In this document: positions 24,461 through 32,915 of the stretch, piece by piece | Layout: the number at the start of each line of letters is the position of its first letter | Position numbering within the stretch: the first letter of the stretch is position 1 | NCBI GenBank assembly: GCA_964515945.1 | Contig: CAZEWY010000006.1 | Location: 1 to 40,584, forward strand | Direction of reading: 5' to 3' | Source of the DNA: CAYQQJ01 sp964515945 | GTDB taxonomy: Bacteria; Pseudomonadota; Gammaproteobacteria; Pseudomonadales; Cellvibrionaceae | DNA length: 40,584 nt | Position numbers and translations under genes: made by a program | Notes under the pieces: model-generated | The model's database searches: none | Seen by the model: only the letters and a program-made list of their open reading frames with translations | Told to the model about the DNA's origin: nothing

Positions 24461-26068
24461 ATGGTTGCCATAAAATCCTTTGACGTTCTTCCTGTCGCTG
24501 CACCACCCACGGGCTTCGGTGGGGATGCGCGCAATATGATTCAGCCCGGAATGATTCAGGGCGGCCCCACCTATGCCAACGCATTGCTGGAAGTCGAGAC
24601 CGACAAGCCAGACTTGCGCGGCAGCAGCATTATTTTTACCAATGGTCACGGACTGCGCGAAATGTGTGAGTTTACGGAAAGCGTTGCCCAGCGTTTTCTG
24701 CTGGATCGACAGAATCCCGTTCGGCTCGATGAACTTCATCTCAATGGCAATCTGGGCAAGCTCTCCCGCGCCTGGCTGCATGATTCGGACTACAGCTGGC
24801 TGGGCGGCGCGGGTGTCTCGCGCATGGCTATTGGCGCTGTCATCAATGTGCTCTGGGATCTGACCGCGAAATACCAGCGGCTGCCCGCCTGGCGGTTGAT
24901 TGTGGACATGGCGCCGGAAGACATACTGCAATTTATCGACTTTGAGTGGATTGGCGACGTGCTCTCCCCCGCCGAGGCGCTGAGCATGCTTGCCTCCGCC
25001 CAGACAGGCAAGCAGCAGCGTATCGAAAACATCTGCGAGCTGGGTTTGCTCGCCTACAACACCGTGGGCTGGAGCGGGCTTGGTCGGCAGGAGCTTGTCG
25101 AGCAGACCCAACGAATGATCCGCGATGGCTGGTTGCAGATAAAAGTGAAGGTGGGTACAGGCTATGCAAGGGCAAGATACGCCGCCGGGAATGCCGGTGA
25201 AGTCCTTGACCGGAACCAATTGGACAAGCTGGCAATGGAAGCCGCCGATGAAGATGTTGAGCGTTTACTGCGGGTTTTTAGCACCATTCGCGATCAGGAC
25301 CAGAGACCGGTAAAAATGAAGGTTGCGGTCGACAGCAATCAGGTTTTCGATACGCACTCGGCGGTTGTGTTTATTCGGCAACTGGCACAAAAACTTTATC
25401 AGGCGGACCCGCAATTTACTCTGGACTGGTTCGAGGAACCGACCAGCGCTCACAGCGCCTTGGGCCATAGGTATATCCAACAGCAACTGCGGGAATCATT
25501 CCAGGCATTCGAGCCACCGCTCCAGGTTCCCATTGCAACCGGCGAACAGGCTGCAATACCCGTTATTTTCAAGGACCTGCTGTTTGGGCCAGCAGCGGAC
25601 TCAAAGCACAAGTGCGCCATCGATGTCATACAGATGGACTACAGCCGCGTCGGCGGTATCGGAGACCATCTGACGATACTCCTTCTCGCCCAGAAGGCGC
25701 GCATGGAGGGCCGCGACGTGCGCATCTGCCCTCACGCGGGCGGTATTGGCTTGTGCGAAGGTGTGCGGCATATCCAGGCCATCAAGGAAGCGCTGTTCGG
25801 CAGTACCAACAACGCCGGTCGCGAGGATATTCTTGAATACGTGGCGGAAGATGGGCGCAGTCTGCACCAGGGCGTGTTCGAAAATCCCGCTATCGTAAAG
25901 CGCGGCTATTATCAGATGCCGGATAAGCCGGGGGTCGGCGTAGACTATACCGAAGACGCCATTCGACAATACAGCCTGCCCATGGGCGATGCATGGCGAG
26001 TCAATGATTCGCTGGCCAAGCAGGCACAGAGATTCATGCTGATCGGGGAAGACTTTCCCGAGAGGTGA
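24461..26068 (+). CDS. L-fuconate dehydratase family protein, unusually long
   Basis: This enolase-superfamily protein resembles L-fuconate dehydratase from end to end: DSDYSWLGGAGVSRMAIGAV, a NVLWDLTAK segment, WRLIVDMAPEDILQFIDF, the barrel lysines Lys228/Lys230 in IKVKVG, Asp291 in AVDSNQ, WFEEPTSAHSALGH, ATGEQ, and the His425 motif ICPHAGGIGLCEGVRH. The family converts L-fuconate to 2-keto-3-deoxy-L-fuconate. At 535 residues it is about 90-100 longer than usual. Extra sequence lies between the KVK lysines and the metal Asp and again between that Asp and His425; the first insert reads YARARYAAGNAGEVLDRN. All catalytic positions are kept, so it is probably active, maybe on a different acid sugar. 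A clear ribosome site is not visible. Confidence 0.85.
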   Translation: MVAIKSFDVLPVAAPPTGFGGDARNMIQPGMIQGGPTYANALLEVETDKPDLRGSSIIFTNGHGLREMCEFTESVAQRFLLDRQNPVRLDELHLNGNLGKLSRAWLHDSDYSWLGGAGVSRMAIGAVINVLWDLTAKYQRLPAWRLIVDMAPEDILQFIDFEWIGDVLSPAEALSMLASAQTGKQQRIENICELGLLAYNTVGWSGLGRQELVEQTQRMIRDGWLQIKVKVGTGYARARYAAGNAGEVLDRNQLDKLAMEAADEDVERLLRVFSTIRDQDQRPVKMKVAVDSNQVFDTHSAVVFIRQLAQKLYQADPQFTLDWFEEPTSAHSALGHRYIQQQLRESFQAFEPPLQVPIATGEQAAIPVIFKDLLFGPAADSKHKCAIDVIQMDYSRVGGIGDHLTILLLAQKARMEGRDVRICPHAGGIGLCEGVRHIQAIKEALFGSTNNAGREDILEYVAEDGRSLHQGVFENPAIVKRGYYQMPDKPGVGVDYTEDAIRQYSLPMGDAWRVNDSLAKQAQRFMLIGEDFPER

Positions 26069-26190
26069 AGGTATTTCTAAACGTAATCGCTACATGGAAT
26101 CGTGTCTTATTGCACATTGATTTAAGCCCATCACACTCGCACTGATAAAGTCGTGGTATGTTGGGCTAATAAAATAATAAAGGCATAACC

Positions 26191-27366
26191 ATGTTCAAGA
26201 AACCTCCACCAAAAGGCCGCATTCTCGGTCATCCGACTGGCCAATACTGGCTGGGCCAGTTCGTTTTCTGGTTCTGCCTGTCGGTGGTGCCCTTTCTTGG
26301 CATGACCTTGTGGTACAACACCATCAAATGGCTCTATATCGAGCACATGTTTTTGCAGGCGGCGCTGGGTCTATTGTTGTCGGTCCCGCTCGGCCGCATT
26401 TATTCCCTCATCTGGAAATTCCCGCTGTTGTTGCGCATGCTTCTGGTGCTGTGTCTGGCTGGTGCGGCGTCCGCCGTCTGGACCGGAATACGTATAGTGA
26501 CCTATGTCTGGCTGACGTCGGAAAGCGGTATATGGCAGGAGTTTGGCGGTTGGTATTTTGGTGCCTTCTATATATTTTTATGCTGGTCGGCGCTGTATCA
26601 CGGCATGAAATATTATCGCCTTCTGGAAGTGGAACACAGTAAACGCCTGCGCGACATCGCCCTGACCAAGGAAGAACAGATCAAGCGCCTGGAGGCTGAA
26701 ACCATTGCTCGGGAAGCCCAGCTTAAAATGCTGCGCTATCAGATCAACCCGCATTTTCTGTTCAACACCCTGCACGCGATACACGCGCTGATTCGACTGC
26801 AACAGGCGGAAAAGGCAACGGGTATGATCTCAAAACTGGGTAATTTTTTGCGTTACACACTCGACTACAATCCCGCCCAGCGCGTGCGACTGGAGGACGA
26901 GATCAATACCCTCAGGATTTATCTGGGTATCGAGAGCATTCGTTTTTCAGATCGCTTGGAAGTCAACTTCAACGTTGAAAAGCAGGCTAATCATGCATTG
27001 GTTCCCGGGTTGATCCTGCAACCCCTGATCGAAAACTCCATAAAATATGCCATCGCCGCGAGTGAAACCGGCGGCGTGATTACCATCAATTCCCGCGTAG
27101 TGGATTCACAGCTTCTGCTGGAAGTTATCGATAATGGCCCCGGCATCAGCGCGGAAAATGATGAAGATACACAGGGGCTGCGTAGCGGTGTCGGGTTGCG
27201 CAATACCCTGGAGCGGCTTCAGACACTTTATGGCGATTGCCATGGGTTCNNNNNNNNNNGAGTTGAACCCTCCGGTTTGCGGATTTCCATTCTTATTCCC
27301 TATGACACCGACGAATATGAGATCGGGAAAATGGATGGTGACGCTTGCAGCGAAGCCGTTGCCTAG
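26191..27366 (+). CDS. LytS/AlgZ-type sensor histidine kinase
   Basis: The protein is about 391 residues. Four membrane segments fill the first 135 or so residues, followed by a short coiled coil (LTKEEQIKRLEAETIAREAQ), the PF06580 histidine box LRYQINPHFLFNTLHAIHAL (His188), and a HATPase domain with LIENSIKYAI and VIDNGPGI. There is no separate sensing domain, so the stimulus is probably sensed in the membrane. A 10-base run of N interrupts the end of the ATPase domain (27250-27259); the frame resumes sensibly as EPSGLRISILIPY. It is followed after 40 bp by its LytTR response regulator. Confidence 0.93.
   Translation: MFKKPPPKGRILGHPTGQYWLGQFVFWFCLSVVPFLGMTLWYNTIKWLYIEHMFLQAALGLLLSVPLGRIYSLIWKFPLLLRMLLVLCLAGAASAVWTGIRIVTYVWLTSESGIWQEFGGWYFGAFYIFLCWSALYHGMKYYRLLEVEHSKRLRDIALTKEEQIKRLEAETIAREAQLKMLRYQINPHFLFNTLHAIHALIRLQQAEKATGMISKLGNFLRYTLDYNPAQRVRLEDEINTLRIYLGIESIRFSDRLEVNFNVEKQANHALVPGLILQPLIENSIKYAIAASETGGVITINSRVVDSQLLLEVIDNGPGISAENDEDTQGLRSGVGLRNTLERLQTLYGDCHGFXXXXVEPSGLRISILIPYDTDEYEIGKMDGDACSEAVA
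27250..27259. other. Assembly gap (10 N) inside the histidine kinase gene
   Basis: Ten ambiguous bases lie in the last quarter of the kinase gene. The frame before and after the gap matches if the true length is 10 or differs by a multiple of three, so the gene is probably intact, but missing sequence cannot be excluded. Confidence 0.95.
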
Positions 27367-27406
27367 GGACAGGCATTAAGGGCGTAAGCAGTAAGAGGTA
27401 AATACC

Positions 27407-28252
27407 ATGATAAAACTCAGAACGATCCTTGTGGATGATGAGCCTCTGGCATTGGCTCTGATTAAATCCTGCCTGTCCGATTTTCCCGAAATTGATGTTA
27501 TTGCGGAGTGCCGCAACGGCCAGGAAGCCATAGATGCAACCATCGAAATGGACCCCGATCTGATGTTTCTGGATATACAGATGCCCGGCAAAAATGGCTT
27601 TGAAGTGGTCAAGGCCTTGCAGAATGACATTATGCCAATGGTGATATTCGTGACCACCTATCAGCAATATGCCCTGGAGGCTTTTGACCTGCACGCGGTG
27701 GATTATATTCCCAAGCCACTGGACGAAGAGAGGCTGCACAGAGCGGTACAACGCGCTATTGAACGGCATATTGGCGCAAAGCGTTCCGGCCACAACAAGC
27801 CACCACTTATTGGAGCCATCGACGAAGTCATCAACAAACTTTCACTGCACGGTGAAAAGCCCGCGACCCGGGGGTTGGTTACCGGGAACCGGTCCGCCAA
27901 TAAAATCATTATTCGCGATGGAGGAACGGTTACAGCCATACCCGAGACGGATATCGACTGGATAGATGCCGCTGGCGATTACATGTGCATTCATGTCGGC
28001 GGAACCACGCATATCATGCGCAGTACGGTAAAGGATCTGCTCGGCAAGCTGGATACCGGAACTTTCAAGCGGATACATCGCTCCACCATCGTCAATATCG
28101 ATCGAATCCACACCATAGAGCCGCTCAGCAAGGGCGACTATTTTATGTGCCTGACCTGCGGCGGGCGTTTGCGCGTGAGCCGCAACTTCAACGCCGTCGT
28201 CAAAGACTTTGTGGCCGGCAACAGGCGTCCCGCCGCGCGGGGACAGAGCTGA
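27407..28252 (+). CDS. LytTR-family response regulator
   Basis: The 281-residue protein has an N-terminal receiver domain (acidic pair Asp10/Asp11 in LVDDEP, phospho-acceptor Asp56 in FLDIQMPG, Lys in IPKPLDEER) and a C-terminal LytTR DNA-binding domain (DIDWIDAAGDYMCIHVGG, FKRIHRSTIVNIDRI, GRLRVSRNF). It pairs with the kinase 40 bp upstream. The next genes, two large beta-glucanases on the same strand, are the most likely targets, making this a local sensor-to-enzyme unit; that link is inference. LytTR proteins typically bind paired 9-bp direct repeats. Confidence 0.93.
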   Translation: MIKLRTILVDDEPLALALIKSCLSDFPEIDVIAECRNGQEAIDATIEMDPDLMFLDIQMPGKNGFEVVKALQNDIMPMVIFVTTYQQYALEAFDLHAVDYIPKPLDEERLHRAVQRAIERHIGAKRSGHNKPPLIGAIDEVINKLSLHGEKPATRGLVTGNRSANKIIIRDGGTVTAIPETDIDWIDAAGDYMCIHVGGTTHIMRSTVKDLLGKLDTGTFKRIHRSTIVNIDRIHTIEPLSKGDYFMCLTCGGRLRVSRNFNAVVKDFVAGNRRPAARGQS

Positions 28253-28408
28253 CTGACTGGCGCGTAAGTAATCATAGCGTCTTGCGCAGTCGCTCCGGTC
28301 CCTGTCATCGCATTCCAAATCCCTCTTGCCGTATCTCCATGGCCCCGCTGCGGGTCAAATGCGATGCTGTATTTTGCGGAAAAGCCGGTCCGTATCGAAA
28401 CCTTTCCG

Positions 28409-28423
28409 AAAATTCAGAATTTT
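28409..28423. promoter_or_regulatory. Perfect palindrome in the glucanase promoter region
   Basis: AAAATTCAGAATTTT is a perfect 15-base palindrome 86-100 bp upstream of the GH16/GH128 start. A protein-binding role is possible but unproven; it is not of the direct-repeat type expected for LytTR. The rest of 28253-28508 holds no gene. Confidence 0.3.
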
Positions 28424-28508
28424 ATGGCGGGCTCAACAATAAAAATTTGAATGCCCCGCTCCTCCGGCGAACTAGCACCCAACAATAAATCTCATGGAGA
28501 CCTGTCCA

Positions 28509-31500
28509 ATGAAAATACCTATTAAATCCTTGAAATACTTGGTGTTAGGCATAAGCCTGACAACGAGCGGCTTTCTTCAGGCGCAAACCACGCCTCTCTG
28601 GTCCGATGAATTCAATGACGAAGACATCAACTCCAACATCTGGAGTTACACCACCGGCGGCAGCGGTTTCGGCAATGGCGAGTTGCAGTACTACACCGCC
28701 TCCCATAAAAACGCCTATATCGAAAGCGGCAATCTGGTCATTGAGGCGCGGCGCGAAGCGCACAGCGGCAAGCAGTTCACCTCATCCCGCCTGCACACCA
28801 ATGGCCGCATGTCTTTCCGCTACGGCACCCTGGAAGCGCGCATCAAGCTGCCTGACCTGGCCAACGGCCTGTGGCCCGCCTTCTGGATGATGGGTACCAA
28901 CTTCGGCATCGACGGCTGGCCCAAGTCCGGCGAGTGGGACATTCTGGAAGCGGGCTTCAAGGAGGCCATCGACAACGGCACGGCCAACACGTCCCTGTCC
29001 GGCGCCTTGCATTGGTGGCACGAGTCCGGCACCTGGAGCGACTGGCTGCAGGCCGACGCCTCCGCCTCCACCCAGGTGACACCGGCGCTGAACGACGCTT
29101 ATCACACCTACAAACTGGAGTGGACGCCCACGCAGGTCGTCATCTCCGTCGACAACAATGCCTTCTTCACCATGGATATTACCGACCCGAACATGTCGGA
29201 ATTCCGCGACAACCCCGCCTTTATCATCATGAACATGGCGGTCGGCGGCAGTAACTTCGTGCAAATTACCGACCCCGCACAAATTACCGCACCCTTTCCG
29301 GCCAAGATGTATGTGGACTACGTGCGCCTTTACGCCAATGACTACACCGAGCTGCACCTGGCCAGTGACAATGTGCGCACCGGCAATTTCGGCGTGATGA
29401 CCGAGACCACTCCGGTGTTCGGTGAACTCAACTGGGGCGACAGAACCAACCTCTATATCTGGAACAACATGACCGCGATGGCAACCACACCTTCCGAGGG
29501 CAGTACCGCCCTGGCCTACGATATCGCCGCGGGCAACTGGTGGGGGATGGGGTTGCTGCACAAGGACTACAACATGGAGAACTACCAGCACGGCTACCTC
29601 CATGTCGATATCAAAACGGTGTCCAACGAACCCTTCAGTATCGGTATCGCCAGCACGTCGGCGGGCAGCGCCAGTGTGGAACTGACACCGGGCGGCGAAG
29701 AGTATGGGCTGGTGCGCGATGGCGCATGGCACCAGGTGTCGATTCCACTGAGCAAGTTCAGCAATGTCGATTTCGGCACCATCAACACCTTTTTCAATAT
29801 GTCCGGCCCCGCGCCCGCGGCGGCGATGAACATTGCCGTTGACAACATCTACTGGTCCGAAAGCATAGAGTTGCCCGCACCGGAGCTGGGTTCCTTCGGC
29901 ATTTACACGGAAACACCCGCCAACATGAATGCCGGCAACTTCGGCTTTGGTGTCGATGGCGACCTGTTCCTGTGGGAGAACACTCTGCAACTGACCAGTG
30001 GCGCGGTGGTGGAAGGCAATTCCGCACTCAACCTGCAATCCACCGGCCTCGGTTGGTACGGCATGGGCCTGACCGCACGCAACGGTTTCAACCTGACGGC
30101 GTTCGACAACGCCAATGCCATGCTGCACTTCTCCATGAAAACCACCGATCAGGGCGACTTCCAGATCGGCATGAAGAGCGGCAACGTCAATGACATTGGC
30201 CAGTGGTGGCTGAACTTCAAGGCCGGCAGCGACCCCTACGGCTTTGCCCGCGATGGCCAGTGGCACGAGATTGTCGTTCCCATGTCGGAAATCGCCAAGG
30301 ACCTGGACCTGTTCGACGTGCGCCAGGTGTTCCAGTTGCTGGGTACCGGTGAGATCGCCGACCTGTCCATCGACAATATCTACCTCTCCGGCGGCGAACT
30401 GGCGCAGGACCCTGGCAACGACGGTCCCGTAGTCAATCGCGCCCCCACCGCGGCCATCAAGCCCTCGGTCACCGGCGGCCCGGCGCCTCTCGATGTCAGC
30501 TTCGACGCCAGCCAGTCCGGCGACGTGAATGGCGACAGCCTGACCTACACCTGGGACTTTGGCGACGGCACCACCGGCACTGGCACCAACCCGAGCCACA
30601 CCTTCAGCGAAGAAGGCTCCTACACGGTGACCCTCACGGTCAATGACGGCCAGGTCAGCACGTCTGTTTCCCGCACCATCTTTGTGGACGCGGACCACAA
30701 CCAGGTGAAAAGCAGCAAGCGCGGCCTGGGCTACGGCCACCATTCGGAAGCGGACTTCGCGGCCATCTCCGAAGGCATTAGCTGGTGGTACAACTGGAGT
30801 CACGCGCCAGACCTGATGATTCAGGACGTGTACCAGAACTACGGCGTGGAGTTCGTGCCCATGGCCTGGAACGGCGCTTTCGATGAGCAGGGCATGCGCG
30901 CCTATATCGCCGCGCATCCGGACGTGAAGTACATTCTCGCGTTCAATGAACCCAACTTCATCGAGCAGGCCAATATGACGCCTTCGCAAGCGGCGGCGGA
31001 GTGGCCACGGCTGGAAGCCATCGCCGATGAGTTTGGCCTGAAGATCGTCAGTGTCGCCATGAATTTCTGCGGCAATTGCGTCACCGAAAACGGCACCACC
31101 TATTACGATCCCATCGATTACTTCGATGACTTCTTCACCGTGTGCCCGGACTGCCGTGTCGATGCCATTTCCATCCATGCCTATATGGCGGACGTGGGCG
31201 GTATCGAGTGGTACGTGAACCTGTTCAAGAAATACAACCGACCCATCTGGATGACGGAATTCTCCGCCTGGGAGGACACCACCACCCTGGAAAGCCAAAA
31301 GAAATTCCTGATTCACGCCGTGGATTACATGGAAAACGACCCCGATGTTGAGCGCTACGCCTGGTTTACCGGACGCCGCAACGGTCACCCCTACAACGGC
31401 CTGTTCGACTATCGGCAATCAGGAATACTGACGGAACTGGGCGACATCTATCTCAATATGCCGGTACACGGCGCCAGCAATGTACACGCCCTGCCCTCAC

Positions 31501-32699
31501 TGGTTGAAGCCGAGGAATACGGCACCATGAGCGGTGTGCGCCTGGAACTGACCGAGGATGCCAATGGCTTCCTGAATGTGAGTGAAGTCGCGGCCGGCGA
31601 CTGGGTGGAGTACAACGTGACCGGCAACGCCGGTGACTATGAACTTACCGCCCGGGTAGCCAGCGCCGTGGGCGGTACCATCAGTGTTCTGGTGGACGGT
31701 GTGCAGCAAGGCGACATCACCGTGCCGGCCACCGGCGGCCTGCAAACCTGGCAGTCGGTCACCTCCAGCCTCAACCTCGCCAGCAGCAGTGCCCACACGG
31801 TGCGCCTGGTGTTCAACGAGGCCATGAACCTGAACTGGGTGAATGTGGGTGGCGATGTCACTGATCCAACCGATCCGACGGACCCCACCGATCCCACCGA
31901 TCCGGAACCCACCGGCAACCTGGCACTGGGCCAGCCGGCCTTTGCCTCCAGCGAGGAAGCCGCTGCCATGTCCGCCGCGGCGGCCTTCGATGGCAATCCT
32001 GCCACCCGCTGGGCCAGCAGTTGGAGCGATCCGCAATGGATCTATGTGGACCTGGGCGAAGTGCGCAACATCAACCAGGTGGTCCTCAGTTGGGAAGCGG
32101 CCTACGGCCAGAGCTATGAGATCCAGGTCTCCGACGATGCCAGCACCTGGACCACCGTTTACTCCACCACCAGTGGCGACGGCGGCACCGACGACATCAG
32201 CGTTGCCGCCAGCGGTCGCTATGTGCGCCTGCTGGGCACCGCGCGTGGCACCGGCTACGGCTATTCACTCTGGGAGTTCGAAGTCTATGGCGGCGATGAA
32301 CCACCGACACCAGACCCGACCGTGAACAAGGCACTCAATCAGCCGGCTTTCTCCTCCTCCGACGAGGGCGCCCACCTGAGCGCGACGGCGGCGGTCGACG
32401 GCGATGCCGGCACGCGCTGGTCCAGCCAGTTCAGCGACCCCCAATGGATCTATGTCGACCTGGGCTCAAGTCAGGCGATTTCCCGGGTGCTGCTCAACTG
32501 GGAAGGTGCCTACGGCAAGTCCTACGAAATTCAGGTATCGGATGACGCCAGCAACTGGACCAGTATCTATTCGACCACCACCGGCGACGGCGGTATCGAC
32601 GACATCACCCTCTCCGGCACGGGGCGCTATGTGCGCATGTATGGCAGCGAACGCGGTACCGGCTACGGTTATTCGCTGTGGGAGTTTGAAGTCTATTAA
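28509..32699 (+). CDS. Secreted bifunctional beta-1,3-glucanase: GH16 - two beta-sandwich modules - PKD - GH128 - CBM6 - two CBM32
   Basis: The start at 28509 has GGAGA upstream. Domains of the 1396-residue protein, by nucleotide: signal peptide to about 28590; GH16 laminarinase-type domain (28600-29335) with the GEWDILE active site, Glu142/Asp144/Glu147; two related unassigned beta-sandwich modules beginning near GNFGVMTET and GSFGIYTETP (29350-29870, 29880-30400); a PKD domain (30433-30690; YTWDFGDGT); a GH128-type (Glyco_hydro_cc) barrel (30718-31470) with acid/base Glu in ILAFNEPNF and nucleophile Glu in WMTEFSAW; CBM6 (31494-31855); a DPT-repeat linker; and two F5/8C-type CBM32 modules to the C-terminus. 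Both catalytic families include beta-1,3-glucanases, so the enzyme probably attacks laminarin-type or callose/curdlan glucans outside the cell. Confidence 0.93.
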   Translation: MKIPIKSLKYLVLGISLTTSGFLQAQTTPLWSDEFNDEDINSNIWSYTTGGSGFGNGELQYYTASHKNAYIESGNLVIEARREAHSGKQFTSSRLHTNGRMSFRYGTLEARIKLPDLANGLWPAFWMMGTNFGIDGWPKSGEWDILEAGFKEAIDNGTANTSLSGALHWWHESGTWSDWLQADASASTQVTPALNDAYHTYKLEWTPTQVVISVDNNAFFTMDITDPNMSEFRDNPAFIIMNMAVGGSNFVQITDPAQITAPFPAKMYVDYVRLYANDYTELHLASDNVRTGNFGVMTETTPVFGELNWGDRTNLYIWNNMTAMATTPSEGSTALAYDIAAGNWWGMGLLHKDYNMENYQHGYLHVDIKTVSNEPFSIGIASTSAGSASVELTPGGEEYGLVRDGAWHQVSIPLSKFSNVDFGTINTFFNMSGPAPAAAMNIAVDNIYWSESIELPAPELGSFGIYTETPANMNAGNFGFGVDGDLFLWENTLQLTSGAVVEGNSALNLQSTGLGWYGMGLTARNGFNLTAFDNANAMLHFSMKTTDQGDFQIGMKSGNVNDIGQWWLNFKAGSDPYGFARDGQWHEIVVPMSEIAKDLDLFDVRQVFQLLGTGEIADLSIDNIYLSGGELAQDPGNDGPVVNRAPTAAIKPSVTGGPAPLDVSFDASQSGDVNGDSLTYTWDFGDGTTGTGTNPSHTFSEEGSYTVTLTVNDGQVSTSVSRTIFVDADHNQVKSSKRGLGYGHHSEADFAAISEGISWWYNWSHAPDLMIQDVYQNYGVEFVPMAWNGAFDEQGMRAYIAAHPDVKYILAFNEPNFIEQANMTPSQAAAEWPRLEAIADEFGLKIVSVAMNFCGNCVTENGTTYYDPIDYFDDFFTVCPDCRVDAISIHAYMADVGGIEWYVNLFKKYNRPIWMTEFSAWEDTTTLESQKKFLIHAVDYMENDPDVERYAWFTGRRNGHPYNGLFDYRQSGILTELGDIYLNMPVHGASNVHALPSLVEAEEYGTMSGVRLELTEDANGFLNVSEVAAGDWVEYNVTGNAGDYELTARVASAVGGTISVLVDGVQQGDITVPATGGLQTWQSVTSSLNLASSSAHTVRLVFNEAMNLNWVNVGGDVTDPTDPTDPTDPTDPEPTGNLALGQPAFASSEEAAAMSAAAAFDGNPATRWASSWSDPQWIYVDLGEVRNINQVVLSWEAAYGQSYEIQVSDDASTWTTVYSTTSGDGGTDDISVAASGRYVRLLGTARGTGYGYSLWEFEVYGGDEPPTPDPTVNKALNQPAFSSSDEGAHLSATAAVDGDAGTRWSSQFSDPQWIYVDLGSSQAISRVLLNWEGAYGKSYEIQVSDDASNWTSIYSTTTGDGGIDDITLSGTGRYVRMYGSERGTGYGYSLWEFEVY
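31861..31905 (+). repeat. 9-base tandem repeat encoding a DPT linker
   Basis: About four and a half copies of a GATCCNACC-like unit encode DPTDPTDPTDPTDPEP between the CBM6 and CBM32 modules. The third bases vary between units, so it is an aged repeat, but its length could vary among strains. Confidence 0.75.
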
Positions 32700-32707
32700 A
32701 TCAGCCC

Positions 32708-32746
32708 ACCCGCAAACACCGGTTAAGGACGCTGGTGTTTGCGGGT
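32708..32746. repeat. 13-bp perfect inverted repeat after the GH16/GH128 gene
   Basis: ACCCGCAAACACC (32708-32720) and GGTGTTTGCGGGT (32734-32746) are exact inverted copies around 13 bases, eight bases past the stop. There is no T run. A second, classical terminator lies 66 bp downstream, so this may be a 3'-end protecting hairpin. Confidence 0.65.
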
Positions 32747-32811
32747 AACTGTTTCAGGTGGAAATTTCACTGGAAGAAATTCCATTGAAGAAAGTTTCAG
32801 CGAGGACGCTT

Positions 32812-32839
32812 GGGCGATGTAACAGTCGCCCTTTTTTTT
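32812..32839 (+). terminator. Intrinsic terminator after the GH16/GH128 gene
   Basis: GGGCGA and TCGCCC form a 6-bp stem around 8 bases, followed directly by eight T. It separates transcription of the two glucanase genes, so the second should have its own promoter in 32840-32915. Confidence 0.85.
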
Positions 32840-32915
32840 GAGCGCGCTTTAAGGAAGTTCACTACAAGGATGATTTTCACGTTCACCAAAACTTTTAATT
32901 GTGGAGGACAGCATT

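Noticed and set aside
27250..27259. Possible pseudogene or frameshift in the histidine kinase
   Set aside because: The interruption is a run of N, and the frame on both sides continues as a normal HATPase C-terminus.
28782..31418. 878-codon open frame on the minus strand
   Set aside because: It lies fully antisense to the GH16/GH128 gene, whose domains and motifs are clear; the frame is open because of the GC-rich codon pattern. Its product has no recognisable domain.
32857..32886. GTTCAC direct repeat as a firm LytTR-binding site
   Set aside because: The 24-bp start-to-start spacing and base match are off the usual 21-22 bp pattern, and no similar pair was found before the first glucanase; kept only as a weak hint.
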